A stretch of 64,000 bases of DNA from an uncultured Bacteroidales bacterium (GTDB lineage Bacteria; Bacteroidota; Bacteroidia; Bacteroidales; Bacteroidaceae). This document shows positions 11,437-18,905 of the stretch, piece by piece. How positions within the stretch are numbered: position 1 is the first letter of the stretch; each line of letters begins with the position of its first letter. Made by a program: the position numbers and the translations under genes. The stretch covers positions 434,001 through 498,000 of the forward strand of contig CASFRV010000001.1 in the NCBI GenBank assembly GCA_949297215.1. Reading direction: 5' to 3'. Under the pieces are notes generated by a model. It saw only the letters and a program-made list of their open reading frames with translations. It was not told the DNA's origin and searched no databases.

Positions 11437-11502
11437 GCCGCGCCACGACGATATGCAGGGAAGAAACGCGAACATCCTCCCGGCATACGGTCGTGGCGCG
11501 GC
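11437..11502. repeat. 13-bp perfect inverted repeat between atpG and a convergent lipoprotein gene
   Basis: gccgcgccacgac (11437-11449) and gtcgtggcgcggc (11490-11502) are perfect complements around 40 bases that also contain tatgc/gcata. No T run follows on either strand. The rest of the 297-base gap after atpG holds only the terminator at 11315; no gene was seen. Confidence 0.5.
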
Positions 11503-11551
11503 TGCATGCGGTCAGTCGCTGTGTGGCTTGCGGCCTGTTCTGCCGCAGGCG

Positions 11552-12067
11552 TCAGCTTTGCGCGGGCTTCAGCTCGTAGGTGCGGCCGCTGCGTCCCGTG
11601 GCGCGGAACGTGTCGTCCGTCAGCTCCTCGATGGTTACGGTGTCGGGCTGTCCGCTGTTGGTGAGCACGAGTGTGCCGTTTGTGATGCGGTAGTTTTTTG
11701 TGAAAGCGTCCAGCTGCGTCAGGTTTATCAGCACGCCGATGGCTTCGCCACCGTCGCGCGTGGTCATGGCGTAACGGTCGCCCTCGTTCAGGTCGCCGCA
11801 GATGCGGCCGTAGGCGTCGTCGCCCGTTGCCGTCTCGGAGGTGCGCGCCACTTCCAGCGTGTCGCCGGCATCGGTGATGAGCGTAAACGTGCTCATCCCG
11901 AACTCGTCGGCCCGTCCATAGAGGGTGCTGTCGGCCGCCTGCTCGGTGGCAGCTGTTTCGCTTGTGGTCGGGGCGGTTTCGTCGTGGGGCTGTTCTTTTT
12001 TACCGGAGTTGCAGGCTGTCAGGCTCAGCAGCGTGGCTGCCAGCAGCAGATAGAGCGTTCTTTTCAT
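11552..12067 (-). CDS. Hypothetical lipoprotein
   Basis: 171 residues with a lipoprotein signal (MKRTLYLLLAATLLSLTAC, lipobox LTAC). A Thr/Glu/Ala-rich linker (about 22-45) precedes a compact beta-rich domain (LITDAGDTLEVAR ... ITNGTLVLTNSG). I do not recognise the family; the layout is that of small NlpE- or lipocalin-like lipoproteins. It runs convergent to the atp operon. Confidence 0.75.
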   Translation of the reverse strand: MKRTLYLLLAATLLSLTACNSGKKEQPHDETAPTTSETAATEQAADSTLYGRADEFGMSTFTLITDAGDTLEVARTSETATGDDAYGRICGDLNEGDRYAMTTRDGGEAIGVLINLTQLDAFTKNYRITNGTLVLTNSGQPDTVTIEELTDDTFRATGRSGRTYELKPAQS

Positions 12068-12130
12068 CGGGTTCGGTAAGTTTAAAAGGAGTGGAAAGTT
12101 GATTTTCGCGCTAAATTACGCATTTCCTTG

Positions 12131-12220
12131 CGTATTTATGCTTTTTCTTCCCGGCAAACAGGCGGTTTGACGGCTTCTTCACGTTTTTTGCAGCCCTTCG
12201 TCCGTTGCGCGAGGAGGCGG
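12131..12220. repeat. Intergenic repeat, copy A (downstream of the orphan TonB gene)
   Basis: 90 bases align without gaps to 12994-13083, with about 69 identities by hand count, including cccttcgtccgttgc-type and caaacagg blocks. Both copies lie downstream (minus-strand sense) of a TonB-domain gene and are 863 bases apart, marking the downstream end of a duplicated unit. Confidence 0.75.
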
Positions 12221-12284
12221 CAAAACGCGGGCAGTCCTGCTGCGCATCCCGGTTTCGGTGCTCGTGGTCGCGCGTGGCGGTAAG

Positions 12285-12318
12285 AAAAAGTCCCCGTCCG
12301 ATGGAGCGGGCGGGGATT
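12285..12318 (-). terminator. Terminator of the orphan TonB gene
   Basis: On the minus strand, atccccgcccg and cggacggggact pair with one G-U and are followed by TTTTTC, 40 bases after the TonB stop. Confidence 0.75.
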
Positions 12319-12357
12319 CTGGGTTGGGAGGCATGTGGCGTGCGGCTGTGCGTCTTG

Positions 12358-12852
12358 CTATTTGAGAGAAAACCGCACGGGAATGGTAAACCAGACGGCC
12401 ACGTGTTTGTCGTTTTTTATGCCCGGGTAGAATTTTCTCAGCTTCTTGACGGCGTCGACGGCTGCCCGGTCGCAGTCCTTGCTGAGGCTTCTTTGCACAA
12501 CGACTTTCCCCACTTTTCCGTCTTTTCCGATGAGAAAACGCAGCACGACGGAACCTTCAATTTTTTGCTCCACGGCCGAGGCGGGGTATTTCAAGTTAGC
12601 CCCGATGTCGCGCAGAAGAGCCGCTTCTCCACCGGGATATATCGGCTGCATGTCCACAATGGAGTATGTTTTTTCCGTCTCTTCTGCCGGCGCCACCGAG
12701 TCGGCGGGAAGCGGCCGGGCGGCAGCTGCAAGCAGACGGTGCGCATGCGCGGAACGGGCAGGCGCAAAGAGCAGGCAAAAGCCTGCAACCAGCCATGCGA
12801 GCGGAAAGACTGTGGCTTGCCGGCTCGCAGAAGTCTTTTCTCTGATTTTCAT
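12358..12852 (-). CDS. Orphan TonB C-terminal-domain protein (duplicate of the BlaR/TonB tail)
   Basis: 164 residues from ATG 12852; ATG 12873 is an alternative. One hydrophobic segment (about 12-30, VFPLAWLVAGFCLLFAP), a short linker, then a TonB C-terminal domain (about 75-164: YPGGEAALLRDI, LSKDCDRAAVDAVKKL). The sequence is closely similar to the last 200 residues of the M56 protein at 13242-14639, and similarity continues upstream of the hydrophobic segment (KTSASRQA versus KTSAGRQA), as expected of a copy whose M56 part was deleted. It may act as an energy transducer or be a non-functional relic; promoter and terminator look intact. Confidence 0.85.
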   Translation of the reverse strand: MKIREKTSASRQATVFPLAWLVAGFCLLFAPARSAHAHRLLAAAARPLPADSVAPAEETEKTYSIVDMQPIYPGGEAALLRDIGANLKYPASAVEQKIEGSVVLRFLIGKDGKVGKVVVQRSLSKDCDRAAVDAVKKLRKFYPGIKNDKHVAVWFTIPVRFSLK

Positions 12853-12900
12853 TTTGAATGGGGTGTTAAGCATTTGTTTTTAGAAGTCTGTGAGCATCCG

Positions 12901-12908
12901 CAAATGTA
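12901..12908 (-). promoter_or_regulatory. -7 box (TACATTTG) of the orphan TonB gene
   Basis: Exact minus-strand match to TAnnTTTG. The distance from this box to the TCGCC of the upstream repeat is 46 bases, the same as at the blaI promoter. Confidence 0.6.
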
Positions 12909-12942
12909 TGGAAACTTTATACTATCTGCAAGGAAATGCTCA

Positions 12943-12995
12943 AAAATCGCCGTAAAAAAAATGAAAATGAAGCGTTTGGCGGAGGTAGACCGGCG
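12943..12995. repeat. Promoter-upstream repeat, copy A
   Basis: Matches 15109-15159 over about 50 bases with roughly five substitutions and a 2-base length difference in an A run (AAAATCGCC, TGAAAATGAAGCGTTT and ACCGGCG are shared). It directly abuts intergenic repeat copy B, so the upstream end of one unit meets the downstream end of the next. Confidence 0.8.
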
Positions 12996-13083
12996 TATTT
13001 GCAGTTTCCCTTCCCGACAAACAGGCCGTTTGCTCGCCTCTTTACATTTTTTGCTCCCCCTCGTCCGTTGCTGAAGGTGGCGG
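12994..13083. repeat. Intergenic repeat, copy B (downstream of the BlaR/TonB gene)
   Basis: Partner of 12131-12220. It lies in the 389-base gap between the two TonB-domain genes, which otherwise holds the orphan gene's promoter, the promoter-upstream repeat and the BlaR/TonB terminator. Confidence 0.75.
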
Positions 13084-13148
13084 CATATAAGCAACCGGCT
13101 GCGCTGCCTCCTTTGAGTGGGGCGTAAATAGGATAGGTTACGCCCTAT

Positions 13149-13180
13149 AAAACACCCCGCCCGAAGAGTGGGGCGGGGTG
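13149..13180 (-). terminator. Terminator of the blaI-blaR/TonB operon
   Basis: On the minus strand, a perfect 10-bp stem (caccccgccc/gggcggggtg) with an 8-base loop is followed by TTTTA, about 60 bases after the stop codon. Confidence 0.8.
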
Positions 13181-13241
13181 GCGGAGCAGAAAAGCACAGG
13201 CATGCAAATGCGGCTTGTCAGCGGCGTACAGTCCCGGCGCA

Positions 13242-14639
13242 TTACTGAAGTACGAATCTTATGGGGACGGTGAAAAAGACGGCAACGGGTTTGCCTTTTT
13301 GTTTGCCCGGAGTGAACCGTTTCAGTTTCCTGACGGCGTCGACAGCCGCCCGGTCGCAATCTTTGCTGAGGCCTCTTTGCACTGTGACCTTCCCGACCTT
13401 GCCATCTTTCTTGATGACAAATCGCAGGACGACGGTACCTTGCAATTTTTGTTTCAAGGCCGAGGCCGGGTATTCCACGTTGCTCATGATGTCGCGCAGA
13501 AGAGCCGTCTCTCCGCCCGGATATTGCGGCAGTTGTTCGGCGGTGGCGAGCACTTCTTCCTCCTCGTCGGCCGGTACCACCGTATCGGCCGCTACCGGCA
13601 GGATGGCAGCCGCAGCTGCCGGCGAGATTGCTGCCTGCATGCCAGCCGTAGCTGTGTGCGAGGCGGGAGCGTTGCGGGCGGTGGTCGGGGCTGTGGCCGG
13701 CGAAGCGTCGGCCGCACGGCTTATGGCCGGCGACTGTTGGGAAACGCAGTCGTTGATTGGCTGTGCGGTGCGGACTTTTTCGGCCCGGGCCGGTGCGAAC
13801 AGCAGGCAGATGCCTGCGGCCAGCGGTGCGAGCAGCAAGAACGAGGCTTGCCGGCCCGCAGATGTTTTTTTCTTGTTCATCATTTTGATTCGCGTTTTAA
13901 GAGATGAAACATTGAATTGATTAGATAGAGCTGCAGCTTCTGAGTTGACGTTGTGCAAGAGTGAAAACTGATAGCCACGGCGGTTGCCGCATGTGGAGCA
14001 GACGATGCGGTCGGCCTGAAACTCGTGGACCAGGCGCAGCTCCCGGCGCCACAACCATACGAACGGGTTGCACCAGGCAATGGCGCATACCACCTCGCTC
14101 CACAGCACGTCAAACGAATGGCCCAAGCGTGCATGTGCCGTTTCGTGCACGATGCGGAAGTCGGTCGGCCCGGCAACCGGGGAGCCGGACGGCAGGCATA
14201 TATATCCGAAGAAAGAAAACGCACCCCGGTCTGCCGGCAGCAGGCGTACGACGTGGTCGCCGTAGCTGCGGCAGGGCAGCCGGCGTATCCGCACGAGCAG
14301 AAGGGCGGCAGAGGCGGCCGTGCGCAGCAGCAGGAAGGCGGCAGGCAGCGCATAGACAAGGAGGAGAACCGGTGGGGCCGCCTCGCGACTATCTGCTGCC
14401 GCTTGACCTACGGTTACGGCGGGTAGCACAATCGCCCTAAGCGAGGCTGCGGGGCTCTCCGTCTCAGGCAGCCAGGCTGCAACGGCGGGGAGCCAGGCCG
14501 CGGCGAGAGGAAGCACAAGCAGGAGGACGCGCCGCAACGCGAGGGCCGTATTGCCCCGCGCGCAGAGGGCATAGCAGGCGTATAGCAGGATAAAAGCTAT
14601 GTTGGCTTGCAGCAGATAACGGAACAGGTCGGCAGTCAT
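13242..14639 (-). CDS. M56 (BlaR1-type) metallopeptidase with C-terminal TonB domain
   Basis: 465 residues. Four membrane segments (about 8-27, 33-56, 89-117 and 267-285) frame a cytosolic M56 zinc peptidase domain with HETAH (165-169) and the typical CNPFVW after it. The periplasmic part is an Ala/Thr/Pro-rich linker (about 290-365) and a TonB C-terminal domain (380-465, YPGGETALLRDI ... PIRFVLQ). In the BlaR1/MecR1 family, signal sensing activates the peptidase, which relieves BlaI repression; in Bacteroidota a TonB end often replaces the penicillin-binding sensor. Paired with the BlaI gene 21 bases upstream. The inducing signal cannot be read from sequence. Confidence 0.93.
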   Translation of the reverse strand: MTADLFRYLLQANIAFILLYACYALCARGNTALALRRVLLLVLPLAAAWLPAVAAWLPETESPAASLRAIVLPAVTVGQAAADSREAAPPVLLLVYALPAAFLLLRTAASAALLLVRIRRLPCRSYGDHVVRLLPADRGAFSFFGYICLPSGSPVAGPTDFRIVHETAHARLGHSFDVLWSEVVCAIAWCNPFVWLWRRELRLVHEFQADRIVCSTCGNRRGYQFSLLHNVNSEAAALSNQFNVSSLKTRIKMMNKKKTSAGRQASFLLLAPLAAGICLLFAPARAEKVRTAQPINDCVSQQSPAISRAADASPATAPTTARNAPASHTATAGMQAAISPAAAAAILPVAADTVVPADEEEEVLATAEQLPQYPGGETALLRDIMSNVEYPASALKQKLQGTVVLRFVIKKDGKVGKVTVQRGLSKDCDRAAVDAVRKLKRFTPGKQKGKPVAVFFTVPIRFVLQ

Positions 14640-14660
14640 GGCAGTTTTGTTTTAGGAAAG

Positions 14661-15041
14661 TCAATCGGCTGTTTCTGAGGCGTTTGTTTCGATCATTTGC
14701 AGGATTTCTTTCAACTCGCTTGCCGATATTTTCTGCTCGCGGACGAAGCACGAAACGAGCTCTTTATACGAGTTGTCGAAGTAGGCCTGCACCATATTGC
14801 CCATACACCGTCGCCGGTAGTCAGTGCGGGCTACGGCGGGGCGGTAGAGATACGTTGTGCCTATGCGTTGCGACGCGAGAAAGCCCTTGTGTTCAAGGTT
14901 TTTCAGGACAGAGGCCACCGTCGTATAGGGAGGGCGCTGTTTGCCGTAGGCAGCCACGACGTCCTTAACGGTAGCCTCTTGCAGGTTCCACATCAGGCGC
15001 ATGGCCTTCTCTTCTTGCGGGGTTAGCTGTTCGGTTCTCAT
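14661..15041 (-). CDS. BlaI/MecI-family transcriptional repressor
   Basis: 126 residues: an N-terminal winged helix-turn-helix (about 5-75: LTPQEEKAMRLMW, PPYTTVASVLKNLEHKGFL) and a C-terminal dimerisation helix region (ISASELKEILQMI). Dimers bind palindromic operators and are removed when a BlaR-type peptidase is activated. Probably autoregulates its operon through the dyad at 15073-15087. Confidence 0.93.
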   Translation of the reverse strand: MRTEQLTPQEEKAMRLMWNLQEATVKDVVAAYGKQRPPYTTVASVLKNLEHKGFLASQRIGTTYLYRPAVARTDYRRRCMGNMVQAYFDNSYKELVSCFVREQKISASELKEILQMIETNASETAD

Positions 15042-15053
15042 TTCCAGTAAGCT

Positions 15054-15087
15054 TACGAATGTGTCGCAAATATACGAAGTTTTCGTA
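15054..15087. promoter_or_regulatory. Candidate BlaI operator
   Basis: A perfect dyad TACGAA-GTT-TTCGTA (15073-15087) overlaps the upstream end of the blaI -7 box, with an extra TACGAA half-site at 15054-15059. Known BlaI/MecI operators have TACA/TGTA cores, so this is a variant inferred from position and symmetry. Confidence 0.5.
15067..15074 (-). promoter_or_regulatory. -7 box (TATATTTG) of blaI
   Basis: Exact minus-strand TAnnTTTG match, 25 bases before the blaI ATG. Confidence 0.65.
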
Positions 15088-15108
15088 GGGTGGGCAGAAA
15101 AACCGCAT

Positions 15109-15159
15109 AAAATCGCCCTAAAAAATGAAAATGAAGCGTTTAGCGGCGGAAAACCGGCG
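15109..15159. repeat. Promoter-upstream repeat, copy B
   Basis: Partner of 12943-12995. It lies between the divergent blaI and rpsA promoters, 46 bases from the blaI -7 box. Confidence 0.8.
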
Positions 15160-15188
15160 GAAAAGGCGGCTTGTATCGAAAAAGTCGC

Positions 15189-15196
15189 TATCTTTG
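15189..15196 (+). promoter_or_regulatory. -7 box TATCTTTG of rpsA
   Basis: Exact TAnnTTTG match, 60 bases before the rpsA ATG; this leaves an A/T-rich leader typical of Bacteroidota ribosomal protein genes. Confidence 0.65.
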
Positions 15197-15256
15197 CAGC
15201 CGATTTTAGTAAACATAAAGTCTAACTTTATTAATTACAAACAACAAACAAATTAC

Positions 15257-17047
15257 ATGGAGAATTTAAAGAACGTTCAGCCTTTGGCCGATTTCGATTG
15301 GAGCGCCTTTGAAAACGGCACCGCCGAAAGCACGGAAAGCAAAGAGCAGCTGAAAGGCGCTTACGACGCCACGCTCAACCGCGTCAACGAAAACGAGGTT
15401 GTCGAGGGTACGGTTATCGCCATCAACAAGCGCGAAGTCGTAGTCAACATCGGTTACAAATCCGATGGCATCATTCCTATGAGCGAGTTCCGCTACAATC
15501 CCGAACTTAAGGTGGGCGATACCGTTGAGGTGTACATCGAAAACCAAGAGGACAAGAAAGGTCAGCTGGTTCTTTCCCACAAGAAAGCCCGTGCTGCCAA
15601 AGCTTGGGAACGTATCAACGAAGCTCTTGAAAACAAAGAGGTTATCAAGGGTTATATCAAGTGCCGCACGAAGGGTGGTATGATTGTAGATGTCTTTGGC
15701 ATCGAGGCCTTCCTGCCCGGCTCGCAGATCGACGTGAAGCCCATCCGCGACTACGACGTGTTCGTGGGCAAGACGATGGAGTTCCAGGTGGTGAAAATCA
15801 ACCAGGAATACAAGAACGTCGTTGTATCTCACAAGGCACTCATCGAGGCCGAGCTCGAAGCACAGAAGCAGGAGATCATCTCCCACCTCGAAAAGGGTCA
15901 GGTGCTCGAAGGAACGGTCAAGAACATCACGTCCTACGGTGTATTCATCGATTTGGGCGGAGTGGACGGCCTTATCCACATTACAGACCTGTCTTGGGGT
16001 CGCGTAAACGATCCGCACGAGATTGTTCAGCTCGACCAGAAGCTCAATGTAGTTATTTTGGACTTCGACGAGGAGAAGAAGCGTATCGCCTTGGGTCTGA
16101 AGCAACTGACGCCGCATCCCTGGGATGCCCTCGACCCCGATTTGAAAGTGGGCGACAAGGTGAAGGGCAAGGTGGTCGTCATGGCCGACTACGGTGCATT
16201 CGTAGAAATTGCCCCGGGCGTGGAAGGACTTATCCACGTGAGCGAAATGAGCTGGAGCCAGCACCTGCGTTCTGCCCAGGATTTCCTGAAGGTGGGCGAC
16301 GAGGTGGAAGCCGTCATCCTGACGCTCGACCGCACGGAGCGCAAGATGTCGCTCGGCATCAAGCAGCTGAAAGAAGACCCGTGGAAGGATATCGAAGTGA
16401 AGTATCCTGTCGGTTCCAAGCACACGGCAAAGGTGCGCAACTTCACCAACTTCGGCGTGTTTGTTGAGCTCGAAGAAGGCGTTGACGGCCTGATCCACAT
16501 CTCCGACCTCTCTTGGACGAAGAAGGTTAAGCATCCGTCCGAGTTTACGCAGATTGGCGCTCCGATCGACGTCATCGTGCTCGAAATAGACAAGGACAAC
16601 CGTCGCCTGAGCCTCGGCCACAAGCAGCTGGAAGAGAACCCTTGGGACGTATTTGCCGGCATCTTTACCGAAGGCTCGATCCACGAGGGCAAGATTGTCG
16701 AAATGCTCGAAAAGGGCGCCGTCGTACAGCTCGAGCAGGGCGTCGAGGGCTTTGCAACGCCCAAGCACCTCGTTAAGCAGGACGGCAGCCACGCTCAGCT
16801 GAACGAAACGCTCCCCTTCAAGGTCATCGAGTTTAACAAGGACAGCAAGCGCATCATCCTGTCGCACAGCCGCACGTTCGAAGATGCTCAGCGTGCAGAG
16901 GCACGTGCCGAGAAGAAGGCAGCTGCCGCCAAGAAGGCTGCCAAGAAGGAAGAGGTACCCGTTATCCAGAACCAGGTTGCTTCGACGAGCCTCGGCGATA
17001 ACGACGCTCTGGCCGCACTGAAAGCTAAAATGGAGAAGGGTGAGTAA
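15257..17047 (+). CDS. rpsA: 30S ribosomal protein S1
   Basis: 596 residues from ATG 15257; the frame is open upstream to 15125 but that crosses the promoter. About six S1 RNA-binding repeats span residues 40-540, with clear cores such as GVFIDLGGVDGLIHITDLSW and GVFVELEEGVDGLIHISDLSW. The tail is Ala/Lys-rich. In bacteria S1 feeds mRNA onto the 30S subunit; in Bacteroidota, which use A-rich leaders instead of Shine-Dalgarno pairing, it is probably central to start-site choice. Confidence 0.97.
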   Translation: MENLKNVQPLADFDWSAFENGTAESTESKEQLKGAYDATLNRVNENEVVEGTVIAINKREVVVNIGYKSDGIIPMSEFRYNPELKVGDTVEVYIENQEDKKGQLVLSHKKARAAKAWERINEALENKEVIKGYIKCRTKGGMIVDVFGIEAFLPGSQIDVKPIRDYDVFVGKTMEFQVVKINQEYKNVVVSHKALIEAELEAQKQEIISHLEKGQVLEGTVKNITSYGVFIDLGGVDGLIHITDLSWGRVNDPHEIVQLDQKLNVVILDFDEEKKRIALGLKQLTPHPWDALDPDLKVGDKVKGKVVVMADYGAFVEIAPGVEGLIHVSEMSWSQHLRSAQDFLKVGDEVEAVILTLDRTERKMSLGIKQLKEDPWKDIEVKYPVGSKHTAKVRNFTNFGVFVELEEGVDGLIHISDLSWTKKVKHPSEFTQIGAPIDVIVLEIDKDNRRLSLGHKQLEENPWDVFAGIFTEGSIHEGKIVEMLEKGAVVQLEQGVEGFATPKHLVKQDGSHAQLNETLPFKVIEFNKDSKRIILSHSRTFEDAQRAEARAEKKAAAAKKAAKKEEVPVIQNQVASTSLGDNDALAALKAKMEKGE

Positions 17048-17079
17048 CCCGTAGCGAAAGGCTCCATTTGCCATACCGC

Positions 17080-17117
17080 AACAGCGGCCGCCCGTTTCCG
17101 GGGCGGCCGCTGTTTTC
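17080..17117 (+). terminator. Terminator of rpsA
   Basis: Perfect 14-bp stem (aacagcggccgccc/gggcggccgctgtt) with a 7-base loop and TTTT across its end. Confidence 0.85.
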
Positions 17118-17154
17118 GTTGTAAGGCGGAGTGGGGCAGGTGCTGACAAATGAT

Positions 17155-17162
17155 TATTTTTG
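17155..17162 (+). promoter_or_regulatory. -7 box TATTTTTG of the HAD gene
   Basis: Exact TAnnTTTG match, 27 bases before the ATG at 17190. It excludes the in-frame TTG at 17160 as a start. Confidence 0.6.
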
Positions 17163-17189
17163 CACCTGCAAATTGTAAAAGGACATAAC

Positions 17190-17834
17190 ATGAAAATGGA
17201 AGCGGCTTTATTCGATCTGGACGGCGTGCTCGTCGATACCGAATCGCAATATACCGATTTTTGGATACGCGTGGGCAAGGTTTACTATCCCGACGACCCC
17301 GACTTTGCCGTGCGCATAAAAGGACAGGCGTTGGAGAATATCTTTTCGCAGTATTTTCCAGACAGCCCGGACGTGCAGAAGCAGCTGCGTGAAGACCTGT
17401 CGGCGTTTGAAGCCCGGATGAACTATACCTTTATGCCCGGTGCCGGGGCGTTTGTGCGCGCCCTGCGTCGCGAGGGCGTCAGGACGGCGGTCGTAACCAG
17501 CTCAGACCGGTGGAAGATGGCGCAGTTGCTGAAGCAGCATCCGGGGTTCGACGATTTGTTCGACCGTTTGTTTACGGCAGAAGACGCCGAACGCTCGAAG
17601 CCGGCGCCCGACTGCTACCTGAACGCCATGAGCTTCTTTGGCACGGCACCCGAAGCGTGCGTGGTGTTCGAAGACTCGCTGAACGGACTGAAAGCCGCGC
17701 GGGCTTCGGGGGCCGCAGTGGTGGGGCTGAGCACGACGCTGCCGCAGGAAACCGTGGCCCAATACAGCGATTACGTCATGGCCGATTTCACGGACATCAC
17801 GCCGGCTTCGCTTCGGGAGAGATTGGCAGAATGA
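17190..17834 (+). CDS. HAD-superfamily hydrolase (phosphoglycolate phosphatase / beta-PGM-like)
   Basis: 214 residues. Motif I DLDGVLVD (Asp9, Asp11), motif II VVTSSD, motif III Lys in RSKPAPD and motif IV VFEDSLNG are all present, with a helical cap between motifs I and II. This places it among the small-molecule phosphatases and phosphomutases of HAD subfamily I; the substrate cannot be told. A second, more distant HAD protein is at 37947. Confidence 0.88.
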   Translation: MKMEAALFDLDGVLVDTESQYTDFWIRVGKVYYPDDPDFAVRIKGQALENIFSQYFPDSPDVQKQLREDLSAFEARMNYTFMPGAGAFVRALRREGVRTAVVTSSDRWKMAQLLKQHPGFDDLFDRLFTAEDAERSKPAPDCYLNAMSFFGTAPEACVVFEDSLNGLKAARASGAAVVGLSTTLPQETVAQYSDYVMADFTDITPASLRERLAE

Positions 17835-17845
17835 AAGAAAAGGCG

Positions 17846-17853
17846 TAATTTTG
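17846..17853 (+). promoter_or_regulatory. -7 box TAATTTTG of panB
   Basis: Exact TAnnTTTG match, 63 bases before the panB ATG and immediately after the HAD gene stop. Confidence 0.6.
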
Positions 17854-17916
17854 CAGCCTGCATCCCGGTGGCGGATGCCGCTGTTTACGGATATACATAC
17901 CATAATAATATAATAT

Positions 17917-18738
17917 ATGTCAGGTTATATTGTGGACGACACGCGTAAAGTGACGACGCGTCGTTTTCAGGAAATGAAAGAGCAGGGAAAGAAAATAGCC
18001 ATGCTCACGGCCTATGATTATACGACAGCCGCGATTGTGGATGCAGCCGGAGTGGACGCCATCCTCGTGGGCGACAGCGCTTCGAACGTGATGGCCGGAA
18101 ACCAGACGACCTTGCCCATTACGCTGGATCAGATGATATATCACGCACAGGCCGTCGTGCGGGCTGTGAAGCGCGCCTTGGTGGTGTGCGATATGCCCTT
18201 CGGAACGTATCAGGTGAATGCCACGGAGGGCGTGGCCAACGCCGTGCGCATTATGAAGGAGACAGGCTGCGATGCTCTGAAACTGGAAGGCGGAGTTGAG
18301 ATCGTGGAAACAGTGAAACGCATCTTGGAGGCCGGCATCCCCGTAATGGGCCATCTGGGACTGATGCCGCAGAGCATCAACAAGTATGGAACGTACACGG
18401 TGCGCGCCAAAGAAGAGGCCGAGGCCGAAAAGCTCGTGTCGGACGCCAAGGCGCTGGCCGATGCCGGCTGCTTTGCCCTGACGCTCGAAAAAATACCGGC
18501 CCAGCTGGCTCGGAGAGTGACGTCGGAAGTGAACATACCCGTGATTGGCATAGGGGCCGGCGGAGGCGTCGACGGACAAGTGCTTGTCGTGGCCGACATG
18601 CTGGGCATGACGCAAGGGTTCAGCCCGAAGTTCCTGCGGCGATATGCCGATTTGAACCGCATCATGAGCGATGCCATCGGACAATATGTGACCGACGTGA
18701 AGAGCGGCGATTTTCCCAACGAACAAGAACAATATTGA
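17917..18738 (+). CDS. panB: 3-methyl-2-oxobutanoate hydroxymethyltransferase
   Basis: Transfers a hydroxymethyl group from 5,10-methylene-THF to alpha-ketoisovalerate, giving ketopantoate for pantothenate and CoA synthesis. 273 residues. [23 protein letters not shown] at the N-terminus, the metal/substrate segment [20 protein letters not shown] and [10 protein letters not shown] are typical. It has its own promoter and terminator. Confidence 0.97.
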   Translation: MSGYIVDDTRKVTTRRFQEMKEQGKKIAMLTAYDYTTAAIVDAAGVDAILVGDSASNVMAGNQTTLPITLDQMIYHAQAVVRAVKRALVVCDMPFGTYQVNATEGVANAVRIMKETGCDALKLEGGVEIVETVKRILEAGIPVMGHLGLMPQSINKYGTYTVRAKEEAEAEKLVSDAKALADAGCFALTLEKIPAQLARRVTSEVNIPVIGIGAGGGVDGQVLVVADMLGMTQGFSPKFLRRYADLNRIMSDAIGQYVTDVKSGDFPNEQEQY

Positions 18739-18747
18739 CAATACGCA

Positions 18748-18788
18748 GACGACGGGCAGCGGCAGAGAGCCGTTGCCCGTCGTCTTTT
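18748..18788 (+). terminator. Terminator of panB
   Basis: 15-bp stem with one G-U pair (gacgacgggcagcgg/ccgttgcccgtcgtc), followed by TTTT. Confidence 0.85.
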
Positions 18789-18857
18789 AAAAGGATTTCA
18801 TGCCTTTAAAAGCAAGAAAATTAAAGGGTGCGGATGTTCGATGTTGGGAGATTTTAT

Positions 18858-18865
18858 TAATTTTG
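18858..18865 (+). promoter_or_regulatory. -7 box TAATTTTG of ileS
   Basis: Exact TAnnTTTG match, 40 bases before the ileS ATG. No T-box-like leader is seen. Confidence 0.6.
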
Positions 18866-18905
18866 CAAACCTATAAAACAGCACATTCAGCTTTATTGGA
18901 AATAT

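Noticed and set aside
11336-12079. 247-codon plus-strand open frame across the lipoprotein gene
   Set aside because: Begins inside the atp terminator region and opposes a lipoprotein gene with a clear lipobox.
12205-13074. 289-codon plus-strand open frame opposite the orphan TonB gene
   Set aside because: Covers the TonB gene, its promoter and repeats; the minus-strand product has homology to the neighbour.
11552-15159. The repeats around the BlaI locus as a CRISPR array or insertion-sequence ends
   Set aside because: They are two-copy, long and diverged, with genes between them; no transposase and no regular repeat-spacer pattern.
15266-17278. 670-codon open frame on the minus strand opposite rpsA
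   Set aside because: It is the antisense shadow of S1 repeats; composition is His/Leu/Val-rich without any domain, and rpsA is certain.
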